From NCBI GenBank assembly GCA_034716535.1, contig JAYEJW010000056.1, positions 1-43,122 on the forward strand: DNA of 43,122 nt, in the 5' to 3' direction. The position numbers were made by a program, and so were the translations under genes. Every line of letters begins with the position of its first letter. The stretch's first letter is position 1. Source of the stretch: JAYEJW01 sp034716535 (GTDB lineage: Bacteria; Pseudomonadota; Gammaproteobacteria; Chromatiales; Chromatiaceae). The notes under the pieces are model-generated. The model did no database searches and was not told the origin of the DNA. It saw only the letters and a program-made list of their open reading frames with translations. Below are positions 1-8,181 of this stretch, one piece after another.

Positions 1-39
1 CAACGCCATCACGAGCAACATACGCAGCGGGCCTTTCAT
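1..39 (-). CDS. Partial CDS, N-terminus of a probable secreted or membrane protein
   Basis: Only the first 13 codons are in the window, reading MKGPLRMLLVMAL. The ATG overlaps the stop of the upstream polyferredoxin gene in an ATGA arrangement, so it is probably the next gene of the same operon. A lysine and arginine followed by a hydrophobic run looks like the start of a signal peptide or membrane anchor. Nothing more can be said about its function. Confidence 0.5.
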   Translation of the reverse strand, partial: MKGPLRMLLVMAL

Positions 40-2402
40 CCCGCCGCGCTCCAATGCATCCTCTCGACCACCCCGGCGGCGCGGCGCGGCAGCGCCAGTC
101 GCCGGGCGCCGTCAGCCAGGATGGCCTCGGCCGCACGCCGTCCCGCGGCCATCGCGGTCACTGCCAGATCAGGGCCGTGAGTGTTATCGCCGCCGGCGAA
201 GATCCGCGGGTGGCTGGTGCGGCCGTCCCCATCGACCCGTATCCGCCCGTCGGTTTCGATGGCCACGTCGAGGTCCGCCAGCCAGGGTGGCGGGTCGGGC
301 TGCTGGCCGAAGGCGATGATCGCCCGCTCGGCGGCCAGCTCGGCGCCGCCGGCGAAGCGCACGGCGGCGAGGTGCTCACCGCCGAGGAAAGCCTCGGGGG
401 CCAGGTCGAAGCGGAGCTCCACTCCCTCCTCCCGCGCCAGGGCGACCTCCTTCGGGGTGGCACGCAGGCGGGTTTCGGGGCCGCGGTAGGCGAGTATCAC
501 TTGGGCGCCGAGGCGGCGCGCTACACGAGCACAATCGATCGCGGTGTCGCCGCCGCCCAGCACCAGCAGGGTCCGGCCGGCGAGATCCTCACGCTGCCCG
601 GCGTTGGCCGCGGCGAGCCACGCCAGGGCCTGGTCGACGCCCGGCAGGTGAAGCCCGGGAAGCTCGACCGACCGTGGCCGCTGCGCCCCCAGGCCGAGGA
701 ATACCGCGTCGTGGTCTTGCAGCAGCTCCGCCAGGAGCGTGCCGTCCACGGGGCTGTTGCAGTGGAAACGGATTCCGGTCTTCTCCAGCAGAGTACGACG
801 CCGCGCGAGCACCGCGTTGTCCAGCTTGAAGCCCGGAACGCCGCTGGCGAGCAGTCCGCCGATGGTCGGGCCGCGCTCGAACACGCTGACCCGAACACCG
901 GCCTGGTTGAGACGCTCGGCGCAGGCGAGTCCGGCCGGCCCAGCGCCCACCACCGCCACCCGACGGCCATTGCGCCGGCGCGGCGCGGACGGCCGCCAGC
1001 CCGTGGCCAGGGCCTGCTCGGCGGCGATACGCTCGATTGCGCCGATGGTCACGGCCCCTTCCATGCCGGTACGGGCACAGGCCCCCTCGCACAGCCGCTC
1101 CTGGGGACAGAGCCGCGCGCAGACCTCGGGCAGGGCCGAGTGGACGTGCACGCGCTCGGCCGCCTCGGTCCAGTCCCCGGCCGCCACCGCGGCCAGCCAG
1201 TCCGGGATGGGATTGGCCAGCGGACAGGCGTTGCGACACCCGGGGACGCCGCAATCCAGACAGCGCGCCGCCTGGACGCGGGCGGCCTCGACATCGAGCG
1301 TCGGACAGGTCTCCGACCAGTCCGCAAGGCGCTCCGGCATCGCGCGGGCAACGGGCTCAACCCTGGGCGCCGCGGTCACCGGCGCCTGCCCCAGCAGTCG
1401 GCTCGCGTCGCGGCGACGTCCGGGCCAGAGATGGTCGCGCACGTCCCGCAGCGCCAGTGCATCGGTCGGACAGGCGACCACACAGCGCGCGCAGCCCATG
1501 CAATCCTCCAGGCCGGTGACACGGCCGTGGGCCTTGCCCTGCTTCCAGACCGGGATGCCCATGTCGCAGGCCTGCTCGCAGCGCCTGCAGTCGACACATC
1601 GTTCCTTGTCCATGGTCACGTCGTAGAAACCGGCGTGGTTGAGCAGGCCGAAGGTGGCGCCGTAGGGGCACAGGTACCGGCAGTAGAAGCGGTTGCCTGT
1701 CATCGGCACCAGAAAGAAGGAGCCGAAATAGGTGAGCCCTACTGTCAGGCCGAACATGCCCACCAGGGTCACCGTCCAGCCGGTCGGCGGGTACTGGGTC
1801 GCGACCATCACGGCGACGTACCAAACGAAGAACAGCCACTTGACGTGGCGCAGCCGCCAGATCCAGGTACCGCGCAGGGTGCGCCCGCGCCAGGCGAAGC
1901 CCACGGTCTCTCGGATACCCACGCAGGGACAGCCGAAGCCGCAGATCACCCGCCGACCAAACAGGAACACCAGGGCCAGCACCAGGAGAAAGGTCAAAGT
2001 CCCCGGGGTGTGCAGGGCGGGAAACACCGGCTGCGCCCACAAGTAGCCGAAGTAGGGCTCGAAGAATGGGGTCAGCCAGGGGATCAGCCACCAGATCGCA
2101 GTGACCACGGAGACCAGAATAATCAGGCGCCTGCGGGTGTAGGAGTTGCGCTCGGCATGAATGCGCCAAAGACCGAAGCCCAGGATGATGGCATACTCGG
2201 TATAGCGGTTGAGCCAGATGGGGCTGTCCCACAGGAACAGCCAGGACTCGTTGAACCAGCCCAGGAAGGCCAGCGCGAAGGCCCCCATCGCCAGCCAGCG
2301 CACCCAGGCGGGATAGCGCGCGGCCAGGGTGTCCTGGCGGGAGGGCGGTGCCTCCCGGGCAGTCCTTATGTACAAGGGGGCGGTGGAGGGCGCGGAGCTC
2401 AT
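36..2402 (-). CDS. Membrane polyferredoxin (NapH-like) fused to GltD-like NAD(P)/FAD oxidoreductase
   Basis: A 788-residue fusion. The N-terminal part, about residues 30-240, has several membrane helices and two cysteine clusters of the NapH/NosR type (CGFGCPC near 155, CRYLCPYG near 242). Two ferredoxin-like 4Fe-4S motifs follow (CVDCRRCEQAC near 270, CMGCARCVVAC near 302). The C-terminal 400 residues resemble the glutamate synthase small subunit: its N-terminal Fe-S region (CLDCGVPGCRNACPL near 382), then an FAD site (VGAGPAG near 486) and an NAD(P) site (LGGGDTAID near 627). I infer electron flow between NAD(P)H and a membrane or periplasmic redox partner. The ATG at 2402 overlaps the stop of the preceding gene (TGATG); a GTG one codon earlier is possible. 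The substrate is unknown. Confidence 0.85.
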   Translation of the reverse strand: MSSAPSTAPLYIRTAREAPPSRQDTLAARYPAWVRWLAMGAFALAFLGWFNESWLFLWDSPIWLNRYTEYAIILGFGLWRIHAERNSYTRRRLIILVSVVTAIWWLIPWLTPFFEPYFGYLWAQPVFPALHTPGTLTFLLVLALVFLFGRRVICGFGCPCVGIRETVGFAWRGRTLRGTWIWRLRHVKWLFFVWYVAVMVATQYPPTGWTVTLVGMFGLTVGLTYFGSFFLVPMTGNRFYCRYLCPYGATFGLLNHAGFYDVTMDKERCVDCRRCEQACDMGIPVWKQGKAHGRVTGLEDCMGCARCVVACPTDALALRDVRDHLWPGRRRDASRLLGQAPVTAAPRVEPVARAMPERLADWSETCPTLDVEAARVQAARCLDCGVPGCRNACPLANPIPDWLAAVAAGDWTEAAERVHVHSALPEVCARLCPQERLCEGACARTGMEGAVTIGAIERIAAEQALATGWRPSAPRRRNGRRVAVVGAGPAGLACAERLNQAGVRVSVFERGPTIGGLLASGVPGFKLDNAVLARRRTLLEKTGIRFHCNSPVDGTLLAELLQDHDAVFLGLGAQRPRSVELPGLHLPGVDQALAWLAAANAGQREDLAGRTLLVLGGGDTAIDCARVARRLGAQVILAYRGPETRLRATPKEVALAREEGVELRFDLAPEAFLGGEHLAAVRFAGGAELAAERAIIAFGQQPDPPPWLADLDVAIETDGRIRVDGDGRTSHPRIFAGGDNTHGPDLAVTAMAAGRRAAEAILADGARRLALPRRAAGVVERMHWSAAG

Positions 2403-3334
2403 CACTCGAAAGCCGCCGCCTCGCTTTGCAGATAGACCTCGTGGGCATTGCGGCCGGCCAGCGCGTCGAAGTCGGCGAGGTCTTCCCAGGGCGACTGCTC
2501 GAGGGAGCCGATGGCATCCTGGAGATCGACGCCTTCGTCCACAGCGTTATCCATGTGCTCCTTCAACGTCATCAGGTACTCGAAGGTGGGATGCTCGAAG
2601 TCGGCGAGTAGCCCGGGTTCCCCATGGCCCGGTACGAACCGGAAACCGCCGAATTCCCGCAGCCGTTCGACGGCACTGATCCAGTCCACCACCCGACTCT
2701 GCGGCAGCAGGGCCAGCAGCCGGCCACCGTAGAGCACATCGCCGGCGAATACCACCCGGTCCGGCTCCGCCACAGCGATTAGGCTGCCCGCGGTGTGGGC
2801 CTGGCCCACGGGGATCACGCGCATCCGCACCCCACCCAGGTCCAGGACCGTCTCCTGCTCCAACGCGCGGTCGGGCGCCGCGGGGGCGGCGACGCTGTCC
2901 AGCGGCAGGCCCAGGACCTCGGCGACCGTCGCAGCAAAGGCCGGGCCCTCGCCCGTGATGCGGGGAACCGCTTCAGCGGCGGCGATCACCTCGGCCCCGG
3001 CGCGCCGGAACGCCGGGTTGCCCATGATCCGGTGGGGCTGGGAGTTGGTGTTGATCACGTACTTGACGGGGCGGTCGGTGACGGCGCGGATCTGCGCGAG
3101 CATGGCCTCGGCCATGGCCTCGCCGTAGCCCGAATCGATCACCGCCACGGCGTCCGTGCCGACGACGAAGCCCAGGTTCATGCGAAAGCCGCCGTTCTCC
3201 CGGGTGGGTGGGCCGTAGGGGCCGATCCAGGCCCAGGCATGGTCGGAGACCTGGCGCGGCGCGGGCAGCGAGTCCCCGGCCGTGGACAGGACGGGCAGCA
3301 ATAACGCGAAAAGGGTGATGTAGACACGGAGCAT
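2402..3334 (-). CDS. Secreted metallo-beta-lactamase-fold protein with altered metal site
   Basis: A 310-residue protein with a signal peptide (about residues 1-19) and the metallo-beta-lactamase fold of the SoxH / quinoprotein-relay metallohydrolase type. Late landmarks are intact: GQAHTAGS, AGDVLYGG and VPGHGEP, each with its His or Asp. The first metal motif, normally HxHxDH before GN, reads NSQPHRIMGN, so all four usual ligands there are replaced. Hydrolase activity is therefore doubtful; a binding role or a different metal site is possible. A GAGGAAACC ribosome site precedes the ATG. The gene begins 19 nt after the frame-restored end of the desulfurase and overlaps the next gene, so the genes are probably one operon. 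Confidence 0.8.
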   Translation of the reverse strand: MLRVYITLFALLLPVLSTAGDSLPAPRQVSDHAWAWIGPYGPPTRENGGFRMNLGFVVGTDAVAVIDSGYGEAMAEAMLAQIRAVTDRPVKYVINTNSQPHRIMGNPAFRRAGAEVIAAAEAVPRITGEGPAFAATVAEVLGLPLDSVAAPAAPDRALEQETVLDLGGVRMRVIPVGQAHTAGSLIAVAEPDRVVFAGDVLYGGRLLALLPQSRVVDWISAVERLREFGGFRFVPGHGEPGLLADFEHPTFEYLMTLKEHMDNAVDEGVDLQDAIGSLEQSPWEDLADFDALAGRNAHEVYLQSEAAAFE

Positions 3335-3353
3335 CTTGGTTTCCTCATTGCCT

Positions 3354-4501
3354 CTATTGGTGGAACTGCATCGAGCGCCAGGTGTCTATCAGCGCATCCG
3401 CCGCCAGGCGGATCTCGTCGTCCGTCGTGGGCTCGCCGATGCTGAGGCGCACCGCGCGCCCAGGGCTCGCCCGGCCTCGACGCCCATGGCGCCCAGCACG
3501 CCGCTGACCCCCTCCGCCGCTTCTTCGTGGCAGGCCGAGCCCACCGAGGCGGCCACCGAGGGTGTGCGGGCGAGCAGATCGCGGCCATTCACCCCAGGGA
3601 AGGAGACGTGCAGGGTGTTGGGCAGGCGTTCATCGGGATGGCCGTTCAAGACCAGGCCCGGTACGGCGGCGACGAGCCGACTGTGGAGTGCGTCGCGCCG
3701 TACCCGCAAGCGCTCGGTGACGGCGGAAAGCCGCCGTTGCGCCAACTCCGCCGCCGCGCCGAGGCCGACGATGTGGGGCACGTTCTCCGTTCCCGGACGC
3801 AGGCCGCCCTCGTGCCCGGCCCCGAAGAGGATGGGCGCGAGCGGCGTGCCGTGGCGCACGTACAGGGCACCGACCCCCTTGGGCGCGTAGAACTTGTGGC
3901 CGGCGAGGGTCAGCAGGTCCACGCCGAGCGTCCCGACATCGACAACGATCTTGCCTGTAGACTGGGCGGCATCGGTGTGAAACAGCACCCCGTGACTTTT
4001 GGCCAGGGCTGCGAGCTCCGCGATCGGTTGCAGCGTACCGACCTCGTTGTTGGCGTGCATCACCGATACCAGCACCGTATCGTCGCGCAGTGCCGCCGCA
4101 AGGTCCGCTGGTGCGACCCGCCGCGTGCCGTCGACCGGCAACAGGGTGACCTGCCAGCCCTCCTCGCGCAGGTGCCTCATGGGCGCGGCCACCGCAGCGT
4201 GCTCGACCACGCTTGTGATCAGGTGCCGGCCGCGTCCGCGCAGCGCCCGCGCCACCCCCAGGAAGGCCAGATTGTTCGCCTCGGTGGCGCAACCGGTGAA
4301 GACGATCTCCCCCGGGCGGGCGCCGATCAGGGCGGCGACCTGGGCGCGCGCCAGCTCCACCGCCTCGTGGGCGCGGCGGCCGAGGACGTGACTGGACGAA
4401 GGATTGCCGAAGTGCTCGCGCAGAGAAGGATCGATGGCATCCACTACTTCCGGCGCGACCGGGGTGGTGGCGTTGTAGTCGAGATACAGGGGCAAGTTCA
4501 T
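3354..4501 (-). pseudogene. Cysteine desulfurase (NifS/IscS family), frameshifted near the C-terminus
   Basis: A PLP-dependent enzyme that removes sulfur from cysteine. Family features are the N-terminal LYLDYNATTP, the PLP-lysine loop AGHKFYAPKG, RPGTENV, and the catalytic cysteine in SVGSACHEE. After GRALGA the frame is lost within a CG-dinucleotide run near 3453-3458 and the uncorrected frame ends at 3389. The frame shifted by two reads VRLSIGEPTTDDEIRLAADA and on to a stop at 3354, which is the expected family C-terminus. Either an extra CG pair or a missing base explains it. All catalytic residues lie before the break. The ATG at 4501 overlaps the upstream stop (ATGA). A sequencing error is as likely as true inactivation. 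Confidence 0.8.
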
Positions 4502-5214
4502 CGCAGGGCCTGCTCCAGGTCGCCGATCAGGTCTTGTGGGTCCTCCAGTCCGACGGACAGGCGGATCATGCCGTCCGTGATGCCGCGCCGCGATCGCTCC
4601 TCCGGCGTGAGGCCATGATGGGTGGTGGTCACGGGCTGGGTGACCAGGCTCTCGACGCCACCCAGGCTGGGGGCGATGGCGAACAGCTCGAAGCGATCCA
4701 CCACCGCTGCGGCGGTTTCGCCGTCCCCTTCCACCTCGATGCTGAGCATGCCGCCGAAGCCCGACATCTGCCGGGCCGCCAGCTCGTGTCCCGGGAAGGA
4801 TTCCAGGCCCGGGTACAGAACCCGCGCGACCCGCGGATCGGCCTCCATGGCCCGGGCGATGGCCAGCGCCGAAACGTTCTGTTGGCGCACCCGCACCACC
4901 AGGGTCCGCAAGCTGCGGGCCAGCAGGGCGGCCGTCTCCGGGGCGGGGACCTGCCCGAGGTTCTTGCGCCAGGGCCACAGCGCGTCCAACAGCTCTTTCG
5001 GCCCCATCAGCGCGCCCGCTGTGATATCGCTATGGCCGCCCAGATATTTGGTGGCGCTGTGCACCACCAGATCCGCACCAAGCGGTAGCGGCTGCTGGTT
5101 GACCGGGGAGGCGAAAGTAGTCGTGTTGTATATCGGCGTGTGCGGGCCGCCGTGGGCGTCGGCCAGCTCGCCGGCGTGCACGCAGCGGGTGGCCAATCTC
5201 GTGCCGTCAGCCAT
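4498..5214 (-). CDS. Cystathionine gamma-synthase/lyase-like PLP enzyme, internally deleted
   Basis: A 238-residue protein; the Cys/Met-metabolism PLP family is normally about 380-400 residues. It opens with the family N-terminus (TRCVHAGE, TPIYNTTTFA) and then jumps to the region just before the PLP lysine (LGADLVVHSATKYLGGHSD), continuing normally to the C-terminus (SLGGVESLVTQP, RLSVGLED). About 150 residues, including the usual phosphate- and ring-contacting part, are missing. The join lies at TTTFAS, where both edges of the missing segment would normally read TFA, which suggests a short-repeat deletion. The frame is kept. The ATG at 5214 overlaps the upstream gene by 8 nt. Activity is unlikely unless the gap is an assembly error. 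Confidence 0.7.
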   Translation of the reverse strand: MADGTRLATRCVHAGELADAHGGPHTPIYNTTTFASPVNQQPLPLGADLVVHSATKYLGGHSDITAGALMGPKELLDALWPWRKNLGQVPAPETAALLARSLRTLVVRVRQQNVSALAIARAMEADPRVARVLYPGLESFPGHELAARQMSGFGGMLSIEVEGDGETAAAVVDRFELFAIAPSLGGVESLVTQPVTTTHHGLTPEERSRRGITDGMIRLSVGLEDPQDLIGDLEQALR

Positions 5215-5521
5215 TGCTCCATTCCTCCATCCATTGTTCTTGCGTCTGCTCCAGCAGCTGGCGTATCTCGACGGCCTCGGGCTCGGATAAGCGCGCGCGG
5301 AGGGACGCGGCGATGTCCTCCGGCGACACGATGACGCCGTCCGAGGGGGCGACCAGGGTATCGCCGAGCAGCATCGCCGGCGGCGGGACCTCCGCGCTCG
5401 CGTCGCAATAACGCACATCAAAGTCCAGGCCCAGCCTCTCGTGCAGGGTCTCGGCGTAGCGCATGTACAGGGAACAGCGCCCTCCCGGGGGCTCTTTGGA
5501 CAAGATGGTGATTCCGGACAT
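5207..5521 (-). CDS. Small protein of unknown function, thioredoxin-like outline
   Basis: A 104-residue protein with a good GAGGAGGGG ribosome site. It contains two cysteines (GGRCSLY near 16, VRYCDAS near 39) and a segment LLGDTLVAPSDGVIVSPEDI that resembles the late strands of thioredoxin-like proteins, where a product name would read something like 'value-G-ivspdDi'. No CxxC motif is present. It overlaps the start of the cystathionine synthase-like gene and leads that operon, so a role in sulfur or metal handling is a guess from context only. Confidence 0.65.
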   Translation of the reverse strand: MSGITILSKEPPGGRCSLYMRYAETLHERLGLDFDVRYCDASAEVPPPAMLLGDTLVAPSDGVIVSPEDIAASLRARLSEPEAVEIRQLLEQTQEQWMEEWSNG

Positions 5522-5696
5522 GGATGCTTCCCCCTCCTCAAAGCACCTGGCGCGGTATCGCGCAAATGTTGCTGCTCTCGCCCGGGACGCCGGACTGCCC
5601 GTTAGGAGCGCCCAAAGACAGGTTCGCGTCTCCCGCTCTACGGCGTACGGCTGAAAGCGCGGCGAAGCGCACCGACGGGGTCATGACGCGATCGAG

Positions 5697-6041
5697 TTAG
5701 AACACAAGAACCCGGTCCGCTCCCAGGGTCCGCTCCGCCAGCTCATCCATGGTGCTGCGCCGAGCACCTTCCACCAGCTCATCGTCGGTCAGGCCGCGGG
5801 CGTCCATGCAGGTGCCGCACAGGAGCACCTCGCCCTTGCGGATGATCGACTTCACCATCAACTCCAGGTTGTAGTAGCCCTTGGGTACCTTCTGGCCGGC
5901 CTTGGCGCAGGCCACGGCGTCGGCCATCAGAAACACCGGGACTTCGGCCCCCTTGCCGGCGAGCGCCTTGGCCAGGCGCAGGCCGTTGTAGCTGCGCTCG
6001 GTGCCATAGGGGGGATCGTTGAGAATCAGCAAGGTCTTCAT
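5697..6041 (-). CDS. DsrE/YchN-family sulfur-relay-like protein
   Basis: A 114-residue DsrE-family protein. It starts with the strand-loop MKTLLILNDPPYGTERSYNGLRLA and carries the family cysteine region LLCGTCMDARG near residues 74-84, where a conserved cysteine normally holds a persulfide. DsrE-like proteins pass sulfane sulfur between partners or act as small regulators. It follows the chimeric desaturase/rhodanese relic by 12 nt, and is 175 nt before the next operon gene. The AGGAATGA ribosome site and ATG at 6041 decide the start. The neighbourhood (rhodanese, cysteine desulfurase) supports sulfur handling. Confidence 0.85.
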   Translation of the reverse strand: MKTLLILNDPPYGTERSYNGLRLAKALAGKGAEVPVFLMADAVACAKAGQKVPKGYYNLELMVKSIIRKGEVLLCGTCMDARGLTDDELVEGARRSTMDELAERTLGADRVLVF

Positions 6042-6053
6042 GTCACATCATTC

Positions 6054-6335
6054 CTATAAAGGATTAACCTCTTCGACGGGCCAGCCGTTGCCGAGCCACG
6101 CCGTCATGCCGCCGCGCACCACGTGCAGGTCGGCGAATCCAGCCGCCGGGAACAGCAGCCGCAGCAAGACCGTGTTGAAAGCCACCAACCCCAGCTTGTT
6201 CACCCAGCGTACGGCCTTGGAGACCGTCAATGCCCGGCGCGGGGCCAACACCTCCCACAGTGCCATGAGGGCGAAGATGCCGAGAAAGAAACCGAGGCGG
6301 ATGCCGGCCTCGTGCGCCTGTACGAAGGTACCCAA
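6054..6335 (-). pseudogene. Chimeric relic: N-terminus of sterol desaturase-like protein joined to C-terminus of rhodanese
   Basis: A 93-residue reading frame whose first two thirds (RLGFFLGIFALMALWEVLAP and on to LLRLLFPAA) match the start of the desaturase at 38604. Its last third (GFADLHVVRGGMTAWLGNGW) matches the end of the VTT-rhodanese fusion ending at 40458. The join is in frame at PAAGFAD. It equals removal of about 1.5 kb from an ancestral copy of the 38604-40458 pair. It lacks both the desaturase histidines and the rhodanese cysteine, so it is probably non-functional. It begins at TTG behind GAGAGGAAC, matching the TTG start I infer for the intact paralogue. Confidence 0.8.
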
Positions 6336-6412
6336 GAACCTGTTCCTCTCTGCGCCAGGTGGACTCCCGCTGCAGGGGCAGCAAGGCTATACTGGCACTA
6401 ACTAACGTCTAT

Positions 6413-6434
6413 CATTCAACCAAGTAGTTGAATG
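6413..6434 (+). promoter_or_regulatory. Palindromic operator of the ArsR-rhodanese regulator
   Basis: Perfect 8-bp arms CATTCAAC and GTTGAATG around a 6-nt spacer. A consensus -10 box TATAAT follows at 6435-6440, only about 15 nt before the ATG at 6455, so the dyad overlaps the promoter core and the transcript leader is very short. The same kind of site (core TTCAA/TTGAA) lies before the paralogous regulator at 38513-38538. Binding by the ArsR protein is inferred. Confidence 0.7.
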
Positions 6435-6454
6435 TATAATCCTCGCCGAGAAAG

Positions 6455-7120
6455 ATGTCAAGGAGCCAAGAACCCAAACAGGCCCTGTTCGAGCAGTTGG
6501 CGGTGGTAGCACGCGCCATGGGCAGCGCGGCGCGCCTGGAGCTCATCGATTTCCTTGCCCAGGGTGAGCGCAACGTCGAGGAGTTGGCTCAGGTGGCCGG
6601 TCTCTCCGTGGCCAACACATCCAAGCACTTGCAACTGCTGAAGGCCGCGGGCCTGGTGGAGGCGCGCCGCGACGGCAAGCACATCCGCTACCGCCTCGCC
6701 GACGATCGCGTGCTCGACGCCATCCGCAACCTGCGTGTTCTCGCCGAGGCGCACCTCGACGAGGTCAGTGACCTAGTAGCGAGCTACTTACGGAGCCGCG
6801 ATGCCCTGGAGCCGGTTCCGGCCACCGAATTGCTGAACCGCGCTCGCGACGGCCTGGTGACCGTAATCGACGTGCGTCCACCGGAGGAGTATGCGCAGGG
6901 GCACATCGCCGGTGCTTTGAACATCCCGCTTGACAAACTCACGGCGCGCCTCCAAGAGTTGCCGCTCGATCGGGAAATCGTCGCGTACTGTCGCGGGCCT
7001 TGGTGTGTCCTGTCGTTCGAGGCTGTGGCGCGGCTGCGGAGCGCGGGCCTCGAGGCCCGACGCCTCGACGATGGCCTTCCCGAATGGCGGCGGGCGGGGT
7101 TGCCGGTCGAATCCAGTTAG
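6455..7120 (+). CDS. ArsR-family regulator with C-terminal rhodanese domain
   Basis: 221 residues. Residues 8-105 form an ArsR winged helix (MGSAARLELIDFLAQGERNV, recognition region SVANTSKHLQLLKAAGLV). Residues 125-218 form a rhodanese with VIDVRPPEEYAQGHI and the active loop YCRGPWCV. The ArsR half has no cysteine, so a thiol signal, if any, would be read by the rhodanese cysteines. It is divergent from the desaturase/rhodanese relic and the palindrome at 6413 sits between them, which suggests self-control and control of that operon. A close paralogue with the same divergent layout is at 37835. A persulfide-sensing role is inferred. Confidence 0.88.
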   Translation: MSRSQEPKQALFEQLAVVARAMGSAARLELIDFLAQGERNVEELAQVAGLSVANTSKHLQLLKAAGLVEARRDGKHIRYRLADDRVLDAIRNLRVLAEAHLDEVSDLVASYLRSRDALEPVPATELLNRARDGLVTVIDVRPPEEYAQGHIAGALNIPLDKLTARLQELPLDREIVAYCRGPWCVLSFEAVARLRSAGLEARRLDDGLPEWRRAGLPVESS

Positions 7121-7202
7121 AATCGCCCTGTCCCTCTGCAGGCCCACGCGTCCGCTGAGCGCAGCGTCTTTCCGAATTGTCCGCGCGCCTGTCAGACGAG
7201 GC

Positions 7203-7219
7203 CGGGTCATAGAGACCCG
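7203..7219. terminator. Possible bidirectional hairpin between convergent genes
   Basis: CGGGTC and GACCCG form a 6-bp stem with a 5-nt loop between the convergent ArsR-rhodanese and SHOCT genes. There is no T tract, so termination is only suggested by position. Confidence 0.35.
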
Positions 7220-7238
7220 AACGCGGGCGACAGCCGGC

Positions 7239-7451
7239 TCAGCCCAGCATCCGTTTCTTCTGCTCGTATTCGCCCTGGTCGATCTCGCCGCTGGCGAAAC
7301 GCTCGTCGAGAATCTGCCTCGCACTCTTGCCTTCTTTGGTACTGTCGCCGGTTAAGGCACGCACCAGCCAGACGATGGCAACGACGATCAAGCCCCAAAT
7401 CAGAATCATCCCCACACCGGGAATACCAAACCCTATTTCACCGCCCATCAT
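7239..7451 (-). CDS. Small membrane protein with SHOCT domain
   Basis: 70 residues: a glycine-rich start, one hydrophobic helix (IPGVGMILIWGLIVVAIVWLV, about 11-31) and a C-terminal SHOCT motif (ARQILDERFASGEIDQGEYEQKKRML). SHOCT domains are short oligomerisation modules of unknown precise role. The GGAGGA ribosome site favours the ATG at 7451. A T-tract-free hairpin separates it from the convergent regulator. Similar small proteins commonly accompany copper-resistance genes, which fits the next gene. Confidence 0.8.
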   Translation of the reverse strand: MMGGEIGFGIPGVGMILIWGLIVVAIVWLVRALTGDSTKEGKSARQILDERFASGEIDQGEYEQKKRMLG

Positions 7452-7623
7452 GACCAATCCTCCCTTTCGATGCCTCGCCGCACATTGCCCCCCGGGGGCT
7501 CTGGCATGGCTAGCATGTTGCAGCGGCGGGAACCCAGCAAAGGTGTCTTCGCACCGGCGCCCGCCCCTGATCTTGGCCGATCACTCGTAGTGAAGAGCTA
7601 CGACCGGAAGCCACATGTTCCCC

Positions 7624-8118
7624 CTACATTGCCCAGCGCTGCCCGTGACGGCGCCCGATCAGGTTGTCGGCCTTGGCCCTTTGCGCAGGTGTCAGAACTC
7701 CGTACAGGTTCTGGGTGGCCTGTGCCCTCTGCTGCACCATCTGACTGCCCTGCTGGTGCATTGCGACGCGCTGATCTCCGGCGGGAGCCATGCCACCGCC
7801 CATCATGGTTTCTCGATGCGCATTCATCAGGGCCGACTGGTTGATCACGGCCTGCTCGTAGGCGTTCCAGGCGCTCTCCTGGGCGGCCGTGATGCCGAGC
7901 GTACTCTTGACCTCCGCCAGACGCTCGTTCGTGGCCTCCACGGAGGCATGACCCATCCCGCTCACCCCGCCAGGGCCACCCATCATGCGATGGTGCCCAC
8001 CCATGCCCGGGCCCATGCCCATCCCTTGCCAGCCGGCGGCGAAGACGCCTGTTACGGCGCCGATGGCCAGTGCGGAAGCGGCAGCAAAGCCCAAGAATTG
8101 TTTGGTCGACTGTTTCAT
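7624..8118 (-). CDS. Met/His-rich periplasmic Spy/CpxP-like (LTXXQ) protein
   Basis: 164 residues with a signal peptide (cleavage near AGVFAAG, about 28). A Met/Gly/His-rich segment follows (GMGMGPGMGGHHRMMGG), then a helical body with two LTxxQ-like motifs: LGITAAQESAWNAYE and LYGVLTPAQRAKAD. Proteins of this family act as periplasmic chaperones or metal buffers, and the Met/His run suggests Cu(I)/Ag(I). It is divergent from the OmpR/HK pair, with TGTAA-type boxes in the shared 197-nt gap, so it is the probable target of that system. A clear AGGAGAG ribosome site precedes the ATG. Confidence 0.85.
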   Translation of the reverse strand: MKQSTKQFLGFAAASALAIGAVTGVFAAGWQGMGMGPGMGGHHRMMGGPGGVSGMGHASVEATNERLAEVKSTLGITAAQESAWNAYEQAVINQSALMNAHRETMMGGGMAPAGDQRVAMHQQGSQMVQQRAQATQNLYGVLTPAQRAKADNLIGRRHGQRWAM

Positions 8119-8181
8119 GGCTCTCTCCTATCGTTCATCTGTGAAAGGGTTACGTCGATCAGCCTCTCGGCTTGAGGACTA

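Noticed and set aside
54..2435. Long plus-strand reading frame opposite the polyferredoxin gene
   Set aside because: It lacks recognisable motifs and is rich in Arg, Gly, Pro and Gln, as expected for the antisense of GC-rich coding DNA. The minus-strand protein explains the region.
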